This document shows, one piece after another, positions 9,193 to 17,120 of a DNA stretch of 17,120 nt. Numbering within the stretch: position 1 is the stretch's first letter; the number at the start of each line of letters is the position of its first letter. The stretch is from Phlegmacium glaucopus (Eukaryota; Basidiomycota; Agaricomycetes; Agaricales; Cortinariaceae): NCBI GenBank assembly GCA_015039465.1, contig MU130724.1, forward strand, positions 1-17,120, read 5' to 3'. The position numbers were made by a program, and so were the translations under genes. Under the pieces are notes generated by a model that was given only the letters and a program-made list of their open reading frames with translations, had not been told where the DNA came from and did not search any database.

Positions 9193-9304
9193 TTTGAGAA
9201 ACGTATCTGCACGTATCTGAGGCGAAGGAATATTGGCATTTGTACTTGTTATGCGGAAGCGTCTATAACAGCCGGTACCGGTCTTGAAATCGGACTTTAC
9301 CTAG
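9193..9304. promoter_or_regulatory. 112-bp bidirectional promoter between LTO1 and GON7
   Basis: The two start codons are divergent and 112 bp apart, so this short stretch must serve both genes. It contains a 10-bp tandem repeat (ACGTATCTGC/ACGTATCTGA, 9201-9220) close to the LTO1 start, a candidate paired factor-binding site or 5'-UTR element. No clear TATA box is present, which is usual for housekeeping genes. Confidence 0.5.
9201..9220. repeat. Two 10-bp tandem units in the shared promoter
   Basis: ACGTATCTG is repeated with a 10-bp period; only the last base of each unit differs. It lies 9 bp upstream of the LTO1 start codon. Confidence 0.5.
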
Positions 9305-9604
9305 ATGAGTTCCATGATAAAAATTCAATACTCTCTAAATCTTCCAGAAGGGGTGAACGCAGGAGATAAACCGACCTCCAAAACACACCAATTTAAAATT
9401 GACACTCTGGCGAGCAACAACAGTCAAGATGCAAAGGAATCATATTATGACGCTTTGCGGAATGCCTTGGGGGAGGCAAGGAGTCAAGTTGGTGATGAGT
9501 TAACAGCGTGGAGAGATTTTGTCGGTAAGAAGGAGCTGAAGAAAGAGCTGAAGAAAGGAAACGATGAAGAAGAGGAGGAAGAGGAGGAAGGTGATTCTGT
9601 GTGA
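9305..9604 (+). CDS. GON7: GON7-like subunit of the KEOPS/EKC complex
   Basis: A single-exon frame of 99 residues runs from the ATG at 9305 (a second in-frame ATG is at 9314) to the TGA at 9602. The N-terminal part (IKIQYSLNLPEGV, then THQFKID) followed by ALRNALGEARSQVGDELTAWRDFVG fits fungal Gon7. The tail is highly charged, ending in an acidic run at about 88-96. Gon7 is the small, largely disordered fungal subunit of KEOPS, which makes the t6A modification of ANN-decoding tRNAs and affects telomeres and transcription. The length is right for the family. It is divergent from LTO1. The call rests on remembered family patterns, because Gon7 is poorly conserved. Confidence 0.68.
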   Translation: MSSMIKIQYSLNLPEGVNAGDKPTSKTHQFKIDTLASNNSQDAKESYYDALRNALGEARSQVGDELTAWRDFVGKKELKKELKKGNDEEEEEEEEGDSV

Positions 9605-9702
9605 TATAGCAGTCGTGGATTTTGAAAAGGTATCTAGGAAATCAGAAGCTCTTTGAAGTTACTATTGACATTAACACCCCTGTAGATTCGAACTCTTTTG
9701 TA

Positions 9703-9878
9703 CAGTTGAACCTCTCTTAACCCATACCTCTACTAAGCCATAACCCCCCATAACCCATAGATTTTGGCGGGCACCAAACCGAAATTTACACCAAAACTGA
9801 CCTCTCATAACCCATAACCTCCCATAACCCAAACCTTGGGCATCCACCGACGGGTATGGGTTAAGAGGGGTTTAACTG
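9703..9878. mobile_element. 176-bp MITE with pogo/Fot1-like terminal inverted repeats
   Basis: The left end begins CAGTTGAACCTCTCTTAACC. The reverse complement of the right end begins CAGTTAAACCCCTCTTAACC. The first 26 bases of the two ends differ at only two positions. Both ends are bordered by TA (9701-9702 and 9879-9880), the duplication made by Tc1/mariner/pogo transposases, and the CAGT start fits the pogo/Fot1 branch. There is no coding capacity. The interior is rich in CCATAACC-type motifs. The element lies just beyond the GON7 gene. Confidence 0.72.
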
Positions 9879-9891
9879 TACATTGCTCCAT

Positions 9892-9907
9892 TGTATAGAT
9901 CTATACA
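9892..9907. repeat. Perfect 16-bp palindrome
   Basis: TGTATAGATCTATACA reads the same on both strands and lies 12 bp right of the MITE target duplication. It could be a binding site or a footprint of mobile-element activity; nothing else supports either reading. Confidence 0.45.
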
Positions 9908-9908
9908 T

Positions 9909-11652
9909 TGAAAGAGATCTCTTATCTACAACTTCCAAGTGCCCAACTGCAATTCGGAGATGATTCTGATCTTTTGTCACAGGATTCGGAGCCTCTCCAC
10001 CGTATAGAATCCACTTCGCCTTTTAAAGAATGGGGTACCTGTTTGAGGAAAGAACGCCTGGAAAAATCCAGCAAACGAGAGAAGCCACGAGGACAGACGG
10101 CATTCTGGCGAGCTTCTTCCAGTCGTCGCATTCTTTCTGCGAGATCTATGAAAGTGAATATAAACTAATGTTACATCCGCTAGGACCTTTCGTTCGCTAA
10201 CCTCATTACTGTAAAGGATACCTGCACGAACGATTATAGAAGCATCAATGTATTCTTTGCTTACAATTGGCTGCAGATTTCTAGGAATTTACGAACGTGA
10301 GCAGTGAAGACCCATTATCTCGGTATAGTCGAAATTGTTGATTTTTTTCAGGATCCAAGAGGTCAGTATTTTTGATATAAGGAGCAGGGCAAATGGCACG
10401 TATATCATACCGATTAGCCTTTGTAAACGAGGAATTTCAGGCAGCCTAGCTCACCGACCAGTCATCCTCGCTGCGAATAGTGTCTTCCCTTGTTGTTCAG
10501 TGAGGAAGGTAACCCCTTAGCTACGTCAACTGGGATAGTTCTTGGTGACATAGTCTTTGAGGAAGAGGACATTCTGTTCGGGGAAAGGCCGATCCTTCAT
10601 GAAATCCGGACGCGCCATTATCGAAGACAGACGGGGTCACTGCTTGATAACACGCCGACCCTGGCTTGGAGTGTCCAATAGGCCTTAGAAGTAGTTGAGA
10701 GAGAGTTGAGTGAGATAAGAGGGGGTTGACACCTGAGAGCAGGTCGCAAAACACCATGCCTCCACCCGAAATGCTCACCATCTCCTTTACGGACTCGGCC
10801 TTCGTGAGGGATCACGACGATATCTTGGATCTCTTTCATTTATCCTTACACGTGCCTTGCTCTACATATCACCAGACCCGACTAAATAAGACAGAGAAGT
10901 CGAGCTTACTCCGTGCAGTGAGAAGATTGATGCCATGACTTTCACCGTCGTCATTGAAGGTCTCATCATACTTGGCCTTCTCGTTTAATCGGGCGAATGT
11001 GCAAATCATCAGCAAGGCCACGATGGATGTAGAAATAAGTCGCCAAAACTACCTTCGGAAACATGAAGTAAACATTGCCTTGAACATTTTCGAGATCAGG
11101 TAAGTAATCGGCCTTCTTCATGGGAAAAAAGTCTGATGAGATACGATGCACGCCTGTGTAGAAACCTGAATTGTGAGACGCCCTCCAATCCAGGAATGTT
11201 ACTATGACCGGATGTAGTTCCAGAGTAAAGATGAGGATTGTCTTGCTCTACGTATTCTCAAATGCCTTTGTCCAGGTGAGGCCGAAAACCGTGTCCCTGT
11301 ATGGGGATCTTATCAGATTGACTAGGGGTCGTCGATCCGGCGAAAGAATCGAAATAATGCAAGGTCACCTGTTAGCTATCCGCATCCACATCCGAGGTCT
11401 GCGATTGTATTGGGAAGACGCCATAAAAATGGCATAGGTTTCTAGAACTCCAAGTTGTGGTGCCTTGGGGGGTGCATTTCTGACAGAATAATCGACCTGT
11501 CAGAAACGAGGGTCAAAAGCTTGTGCTATTTGTGTTATCGGATAAAACATCACCCATGCATAGAAGGTGTTCGATGCCGTGAACTTCACTTGCTAAGCTG
11601 CTTGAGCAAGCGGCGGAGGCAAGGGAGAATACATATGGTGCCAATCACTTAG
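9909..11652. other. Unresolved region with open segments on both strands
   Basis: Many 60-90 residue open stretches occur on both strands. The most protein-like to me are on the minus strand: around 11230-10960 (FLDWRASHNSGFYTGVHRIS, then NVQGNVYFMFPK), around 10780-10500 (MVSISGGGMVFCDLLSG, and RPDFMKDRPFPEQNVLFLKD), and around 10460-10350 (RAICPAPYIKNTDLLDP). Joining these by GT-AG introns gave phase conflicts and in-frame stops, and I recognise no domain. Plus-strand reading is not excluded: a consensus donor CAG|GTAAGT lies near 11099 on that strand. This is either a multi-exon gene I could not solve or a decaying gene. Confidence 0.25.
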
Positions 11653-12231
11653 CCACCGCTACTTTTGTGCAAAAATCAAGAAAAAATCCCAAAAATTATT
11701 TCCTCTTGGGAAAACATACCTTTTTACTTAGATGGGCAGGACAGATTCCCAAGTTTAAACTCAAGAAAGCAAGGAAGGCAGCGAGCTGCGAATGAGGTTG
11801 TAGATTTGTTGATAAACATAAAAATCACATGACTGTTGAAAGGGTCATGAGGGAGAGCAATGAGTTAGGCGCCAGGCGCTTGTATCGATATCCACTTCTA
11901 TCTTTCCGCCACCCAAAAATACTTGCAACATGTTGGTTATACGCCACCACCCCAAGAAGTCCTACTGGTCCTTCTTAATCTTTCCAGGATCTCGGCTCCC
12001 CACAATCGTTGTGCCAGGTGACACGTATCAGTCTCTCCGAACCTCAGAAAGACTTGGAGTGTGAGGATCATCTGTCAAGAAGTTGTTATCATCATCTGAT
12101 CACGACAACTCCACCCTCCCGTTATCGATGGATTTTGAATGTCATGCCAAGTTTGGTGGTATGGCTTGACACATATATAAGCACCACCGCAGTGTCACTC
12201 CAACGTAGTAACATTACCGCACCCATTAGCT
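11653..12231 (+). promoter_or_regulatory. Upstream region of the amino-acid oxidase gene
   Basis: A TATA box (TATATAAG, 12174-12181) lies about 50 bp before the start codon. Three GATA-factor-type HGATAR sites occur on the reverse strand: AGATAG (11898-11903), TGATAA (12086-12091) and CGATAA (12122-12127). GATA factors of the AreA/Nit2 kind control nitrogen use in fungi, so nitrogen regulation is plausible, though such short sites occur often by chance. A short GC-rich repeat, GGCGCCAGGCGC, lies near 11868-11879. No other gene is visible here. Confidence 0.45.
12174..12181 (+). promoter_or_regulatory. TATA box of the L-amino-acid oxidase gene
   Basis: TATATAAG stands 51 bp before the ATG at 12232, a spacing consistent with a short 5' leader. 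Confidence 0.6.
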
Positions 12232-14491
12232 ATGGCAGACGGTTCAAGTGCACGCGTTAAAGTCGCCCAGTACTTTGTCAACAAGAAACTTCAGGAGCTC
12301 GACTCTAAGGATCCGAAGATCAAGATCCATCAAGGGAATTTCCTACAAGCCCTCCCTCGGTTCGATAAGGAGCCTGCCCAGCGTGTTTCTGAACTCAAGC
12401 CTGGTGTGGATGAACCCGCGCATGGTGGCGATGAGCTCTTGCAGCTGCCCCCGCTCTTTCCAGCACCCAGAGATGAGCCCGTCTCCTGGAAAAGCCTGCT
12501 CGAGGAGAATGACAGCGATCACTGGAAGCACGACCTTCCTACCGGGAAGTTCATACATCCACCGTGGTACTACGTTGCCATCATCGGCGCTGGTGTCGCA
12601 GGCCTGCGTACCGCCAAACTTCTGCAAGATATGGGCATCCCATACAAGATCTTCGAGGCGAGCGACCGCCCTGGGGGCCGGATCTTCACGTACGAATTCG
12701 CCTCAAAACCTCCAACAAATCCCAAGGGGAAGCATGACTATTATGACGTCGGTGCCATGCGGTTTCCAAAGAATGACGCGAACAAGAAAACATTCGAGCT
12801 GTTCGAGGAGCTTGGTTTGTCAAGCAAGATGATCAAATATGTCTTCTCAAACGATGAAAACATCCGTTTCTATAACAGTGAGTGCTGAATATGCGTGGGG
12901 TGGCCTTTGGGGCTCACGGACGCTGTGTAGATATCAAGACCACAGCCGCGGTTGCCAATACAGCAGGCGATCACTTCAATGATGAGATTGTATGTGCTGC
13001 CTTTCGTTTCTTCTCTCCCTCGCAGCTCACCAGACAACAGGTACCAGAAGAATATTTGAATAAGGAACACGTTGATTTGCGCGGTAAAAAAGTCTTTGGG
13101 GTGAACGCATGCACTGCCGCCGCCTATGATCCATTTCGAAAAGCTCTCATTGAAGACTTCGACAAAGGGTGGGAGGAACTTATGAAGTATGACTGGGCTT
13201 CAACGAGATCCTATCTGACGCGAGAGAAGCCGAACTATCCGTTGTCTGTCGTGCATTGGATGGAGAACAGGAATAGCGGGACCGGCGGCTTTGATCGGGC
13301 CTTTTCCGAAGTGACCATATCTTTGTCCAGCGGGCTAACATTACACTCAAATCGATCTCTAGGCCATCCTTGACTCCCTTGAATTCAATGATCCCACGAA
13401 GGACGTCGAATGGTGGTGCCTTGAAGGCGGCAGCAAGGTTTTAATCGACGCAATGCTCAATAAGTTGAACGTCAAGCCATCTTATGGTCACCGCGTCACG
13501 TCCGTCGAACCAGTTTACCAGCTCCCTGAAGTGTGTTTCCCCAATCTGCCTGCTTGGCCCCGCTGGCCCCCTTCGCTCCGTTTCCCCTTCATGAAGGTCA
13601 GCGTCTCGGGCAAGGGAGAAGAATACTTCAGTCACGTCGTTTCGACCGCCTCATTTGCTAACCTCAACACTATCGACACAGATCAAGTCCCTATGACCTA
13701 TAAGCAGCGCCAAGCCATCCGCACCCTCAACTACGGCCCGGCAGTCAAAGTCGGCATCAAGTTCAAGACGCGCTGGTGGGAGCAAAATGGTATGAAGCAG
13801 CGCGGAGGCTCCAGCTCTACGGACAGGCAGAGCCGAGTGGTGGTATACCCCAGCTCTGGGTTGGGCGAGGAAGGCCCCGGTATATTAATGGTAACGTACA
13901 ATTGGTGCGTAGGTTTCCCTGTTCCATCTTGCTCTGCATACGCATAATGCTGAGCCGACCATTTCACACAGGCATCAAGACGCTTCCCGTTTCGGTGCTC
14001 TCATCCAGAACCCTGACTGGTCCAAACAACTCGACCCAGACCGTGAACGCCCATCGTCGGAGCAGGTCCTCCTTGATCAGATCTATCAAGACCTTGCCGT
14101 GCTGCACGGGGTGACTGTGAAGTGGCTTCGAGACGAGACGCTGGACTACCATGCATTCAACTGGTATCAGAACCCATACACCATGGGTGCCTTTGCACAC
14201 TTCGCACCTGGGCAATTCAGCACCTTTTTCTCTGATATCGTGGAGCCTGCCGGTTATGGCCGTTTCCACTTTGCGGGTGAGGTCGCCAGTGCTCACCATG
14301 CATGGGTCGCCGGGGCGCTGGATTCGGCGGTGCGGGTAGTGGATAACATCCTTCGCTGGGACTTTCCAATCTGGCTCCCCAAGTTTACAAAGGAATATGG
14401 ACGAAGCTCGGTGTTCAGTGATGAGAAGAGTGATAAAGCGCAGTTCCTCAAGGGTTTGTTTTCAAAGAATTTGGAGGAGGCTGGCTTCTAA
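12232..14491 (+). CDS. L-amino-acid oxidase (FAD flavin amine oxidase family), six exons
   Basis: My spliced model is 12232-12877, 12931-12989, 13041-13310, 13363-13530, 13597-13904 and 13972-14491. All introns are GT-AG and in phase, giving 656 residues. The FAD-binding fold is clear: VAIIGAGVAG (115-124), E142 at the end of the second strand, then DRPGGRIFTYEF (145 onward). Later come WWCLEGGSKVLIDAM and the C-terminal flavin motif RFHFAGEVASAHHAWVAGAL (581-600). Family: oxidative deamination of L-amino acids to keto acids, ammonium and H2O2. The length and the ~115-residue N-terminal extension resemble LAO proteins of mushrooms such as Laccaria and Hebeloma. There is no signal peptide. Two junctions are less sure: the 51-nt intron 12990-13040 has a 36-nt alternative, and the 66-nt intron 13531-13596 is in frame and could be read through. 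Confidence 0.85.
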
Positions 14492-14804
14492 GCGTATGTA
14501 CAATTGAGCCCGTAGGATTGAAACGAATGTAACAATAGCACTTAACCAATATGTTCCATATGTCGATTTGTCAGCATGAAAATGAGTGCCTAGCTACGCA
14601 GTGGCCAGATACTTACTATGGCCTTGATATAGAATGGGATTCAGTAGAATTGTGACATTAGGGACTATGATAGCCGGATTGTCTGTGGTAATACTCACTG
14701 CATGTTCGGTTCTAGACCTGTATATGAAGGTGAACCCGTCAATATACCCTCATATATTTATGAACCATTGGATATTTTTATGACCGTGACAAAATCCGTT
14801 TCTA
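14492..14804. other. 3' flank of the oxidase gene and left margin of the retroelement
   Basis: There is no gene here. The stretch probably holds the oxidase 3' UTR. I could not find the left boundary of the retroelement that follows. Confidence 0.4.
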
Positions 14805-14846
14805 AAGCGAAGCGAGGCACAAGCGAAGCGAGGCACAAGCGAAGAG
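14805..14846 (+). repeat. 16-bp tandem repeat, about 2.6 copies
   Basis: AAGCGAAGCGAGGCAC occurs twice in direct succession (14805-14820, 14821-14836) and a third, partial copy follows. Each unit itself contains a repeated AAGCG. It lies about 220-260 bp upstream of ORF1 and could belong to the 5' terminal region of the retroelement. Confidence 0.6.
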
Positions 14847-15067
14847 ATAGAATTCAGTCTTTGAGAAGACGAGAAGTGCATCACGTGCACATTCTCTTCT
14901 CTCTCTTCATCCTCGCTGGCGTAGAAGCGCTCGACAATAATCCTAGGTCGAGCTCCTACGGCGTTACTTCCTTTCCTTTTCATAGAATCTATCTAGGCTC
15001 ATATTATCGTAATACACCATATAATCATTCCAATATTAACAACACTCCTTTATAAATTCCCTTAACA

Positions 15068-16816
15068 ATGCCTCCTGGCCAAAACCCGAACCTCGAGCAA
15101 CCCCCAAACTTCAACGGATTAGCATACCAACCGATTATAAATCTTATAGTGCAGGCACAACAACTCACCCCGCAGCAGGCCATAGACCAACTCGAGACAG
15201 CTCACAACGCTGACCTTCAAGCGAGGATTCAAATATGGAACGAGCTAGTTAGACAGGAACAAGAAATAGAGGAGCAGCAGGCCCAACTGCGCATGGAAGA
15301 AGAAGGAAGAGTACGTGAGGAGGAAGAAAGAGTTGCAGAGGCTGAAAGGAAGGAAATAGAGAAGAAGAAACCGAAAATAAATGACTTTGACGAAAATCGG
15401 ATGGGCGACGAATTGATCATGCCACGACCGTCGCCTTTTGCTATAAACAAACTCAAGAACTTCGACTATGTGGAACTATCATACTTTACCCCCGAAGGCT
15501 GTGCAGCGGCAACAGAGGATCGCGACATCGCAAGGACGACTGCAGATGAAGCCTTCGGTATCGCAGAAGTCAATGGTGTTATGGCCTTAAGACCCATCGC
15601 ATCGCTTAAAGCGGCCAAGAACGTCATCAAGGACAAGGATTTAACCTGGAGACAGATGACGATGGGTAAGAACGCAATGCTTCACCATATGAGCAAACTT
15701 GGTTGGCCCGAAAAGCACATAAATGCCCTCGCTCATTTTTATTTCAAGCTTGAAGATCACCCTATGCGCTTAAGACCTCACGGCGACGAAATCTTGCTCA
15801 TGTTCCAAGCAGCCATCAGGAGAGAGTGGCACGATGCCTTAGAACGAAAAGAAGGCTTCAACATCGCAAACATCAATGAGACAACTCTCAGAACCATTGC
15901 GGACGAATACCACGACAGGAAGAGAGCAGAAGGCATGGTCGAGGTCAGTGTTGCATCCACTCTCTACATTTTTTTCTTGTGTTTTTCATCGTACTAATTG
16001 CTTAACCTTTTACCCATTCTCTCCTCAATCACGTCGTTCATACACCTCTCACGTACGCCCTCTTGCCATGTGCCTCATGCCTCATGCCTCATGCCTCCTG
16101 TATCGTGCCTCATGCCTTGCGCCTTTGTGCTTCACGCCCTGTGCCTCGTGCCTATTGCTCTGTGCCTCATGCTTTGTGCCTCATGTCTATGCGCCTCATG
16201 CTCCATGCCTCACGCCTCACACCTTGTTCTTTTCACCTTCTCTTCTCATCTCAACCTGTAGCTTCAAAGGGCTATCGCCAACGTCACACCACAACGCGAA
16301 CATCATGGAAGCTCACATGGTCGCTCCGGAAGATCGGCTAGTCGATTTACCCCCAACAACGCTCATTACAGACGAAGGTCAAGGTCAATATCGCCGACTC
16401 CAAGAAGGTTAAAATCACCAATACCAACCTCGAGAAACAAATACTCAACGTCAAAACAGTCCAATTCGAAACCGAGGCCACACGAGGCATCAGCCAACCC
16501 GCCTTTTCAAGGTGGCGCGACTTCGACGAGCCCAGCAGTCTGCGCCGTGTGCCTTGGGCGACATTTACACAACGTCAGAACTTGCAACAGCACCAAAATA
16601 TTCAGCGGCGGAGAAACCAAGTCAAGGCGAAGCGAAAACGGTCGACTTATCTGCATATCCTCCGGACTACACCTGTGCTCAGATTGGCAACGCCCTATCG
16701 GATGTACAAGCACCGAGCACATCCAGCGACACATATGCTCAGGATGCGAGAGGCCGGATCACGGAGCTCAAAACTGCCCTCGAGCACAGAAAGCATGGTC
16801 CGCTCACTCCTTATAA
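15068..16816 (+). CDS. Retroelement ORF1 (gag-like, Cys/His-rich C-terminus), one intron
   Basis: Exon 1 is 15068-15943 (292 residues). A 318-nt intron (15944-16261, GTCAGT...TGTAG, phase 0) precedes exon 2, 16262-16816, for 476 residues in total. The middle (DLTWRQMTMGKNAMLHHMSKLGWP, FYFKLEDHPMRLRPHG, RREWHDAL) matches a protein I recall as a recurrent retroelement-associated ORF in Agaricomycetes. Residues ~65-103 form a charged, probably coiled-coil segment. Exon 2 starts basic and Ser/Arg-rich, then has CAVCLGRHLHNVRTC and a second cluster with C-SDWQRPIGC, H and CSGCERPDHGAQNC, likely nucleic-acid-binding zinc sites. A reverse-transcriptase frame follows in another phase. A DIRS/Ngaro-type affiliation is suspected because such elements are common here, but no tyrosine recombinase falls inside the window. 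Confidence 0.68.
16064..16222 (+). repeat. Degenerate 7-bp minisatellite inside the ORF1 intron
   Basis: Variants of TGCCTCA repeat for about 160 bp, perfect for three to four units near 16071-16092 and then drifting (TGCCTTG, TGCTTCA, CGCCTCA). The array fills half of the intron and lies wholly inside it. It probably arose by slippage after the intron sequence was free to vary. Confidence 0.7.
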
Positions 16817-17120
16817 ACACGAAGCCTGGAATACACTGTTACAATACCACAACCTCATCAGTCGATACCCAAATTTGTGCCATAGTATTCGATTTGGATT
16901 CGACGTCGGTATTCGCAAATTACACCATACACATACGCCGCCTAATAGTTCCTCCCTCGATGATTTCTTGGAAATCTATCAAGAAATCGAAGACAACGAA
17001 TTCAAGAAAGGACGCTATATCGGCCCATGCACCCAACAGGAGGTCGAAACCCTTATCGGTCCTTTTCAAACCTCACCAATGTCCATCATACCCAAACCAG
17101 GAAAGCCAGGAAAATTCCGT
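16413..17120 (+). CDS. Retroelement ORF2, start of reverse transcriptase (partial)
   Basis: This frame is open from 16413 (just after a TAA at 16410) through the right edge, 236 codons, and overlaps the end of ORF1 by 404 bp in a different phase. From about 16620 it looks genuinely coding: TVDLSAYPPDYTCAQIGNAL, then LTPYKHEAWNTLLQYHNL, then NEFKKGRYIGP, and finally ETLIGPFQTSPMSIIPKPGK followed by PGKFR. That last stretch is the familiar N-terminal lead-in of Agaricomycete retroelement reverse transcriptases (SPxxxIPKPGKPGKFR). The catalytic palm motifs would lie to the right of the window. The only in-frame ATG is at about 17080, too late to be a start. Confidence 0.7.

Noticed and set aside
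9720..9840. CCATAACCC-like repeats suggesting telomeric sequence
   Set aside because: The unit is not CCCTAA, it is irregular, and it lies inside an element with inverted repeats and TA duplications.
12248..12832. 194-residue plus-strand frame overlapping the oxidase
   Set aside because: It is out-of-frame reading of exon 1, Ser/Pro/Arg rich and without motifs, while the other frame has the FAD-binding fold.
14702..15055. 117-residue plus-strand frame before ORF1
   Set aside because: It runs through the 16-bp tandem repeat and the leader, has no recognisable domain and is probably non-coding.
15998..16412. Cys/Pro/His-rich frames within 15998-16412
   Set aside because: They are translations of the TGCCTCA minisatellite in the ORF1 intron.

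Overview
The window looks like nuclear DNA of a mushroom-forming basidiomycete (Agaricomycetes). The evidence is compact protein genes with many short GT-AG introns of about 50-67 nt, often with CTAAC- or CTGAC-like branch sites; a NACHT-WD40 STAND (NLR-like) gene; a fungal L-amino-acid oxidase; and several classes of transposon typical of these fungi. Gene models were spliced by hand from the sequence. No database search was run, so every family assignment rests on recognised motifs.

Layout. 1-1156 (+) is the C-terminal part of a Plavaka-type DNA transposase, apparently intact and interrupted by one 59-nt intron. 1.4-1.9 kb holds degenerate 40-bp tandem repeats and a decayed LINE reverse-transcriptase tail. 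2124-2560 is a solo LTR with perfect 5-bp target-site duplications. 2955-7428 (-) is a six-exon NACHT-WD40 gene with 13 near-identical WD40 repeats. 7.4-8.5 kb has no recognised gene. 8521-9192 (-) is an LTO1 (ORAOV1) homologue, divergent across a 112-bp promoter from 9305-9604 (+), a GON7 (KEOPS subunit) homologue. 9703-9878 is a small inverted-repeat element (pogo-like MITE) with TA duplications. 9.9-11.65 kb contains open segments that I could not resolve into a gene. 12232-14491 (+) is a six-exon L-amino-acid oxidase with a TATA box. From about 14.7 kb to the right edge lies the 5' part of a retroelement: a gag-like ORF1 with an intron and Cys/His motifs, and the beginning of a reverse-transcriptase ORF2 in another frame.

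Function. The genes do not form one pathway. LTO1 (adaptor for Fe-S loading of the ribosome-recycling ATPase Rli1/ABCE1) and GON7 (KEOPS, tRNA t6A modification) both support translation and may share control through their common promoter. The NLR gene is a probable non-self recognition receptor with repeat diversity at positions expected to bind ligand. The amino-acid oxidase probably mobilises nitrogen from amino acids. Transposons of at least five kinds flank and separate these genes, which suggests an accessory, repeat-rich neighbourhood around a small conserved core (LTO1-GON7).

Most notable: the diversified WD40 array; the LTO1 C-terminus ending in a tripeptide that fits the CIA-targeting signal; the retroelement ORF1/ORF2 overlap of about 400 bp with no early ATG for ORF2; and the solo LTR and MITE, whose exact ends can be read directly.
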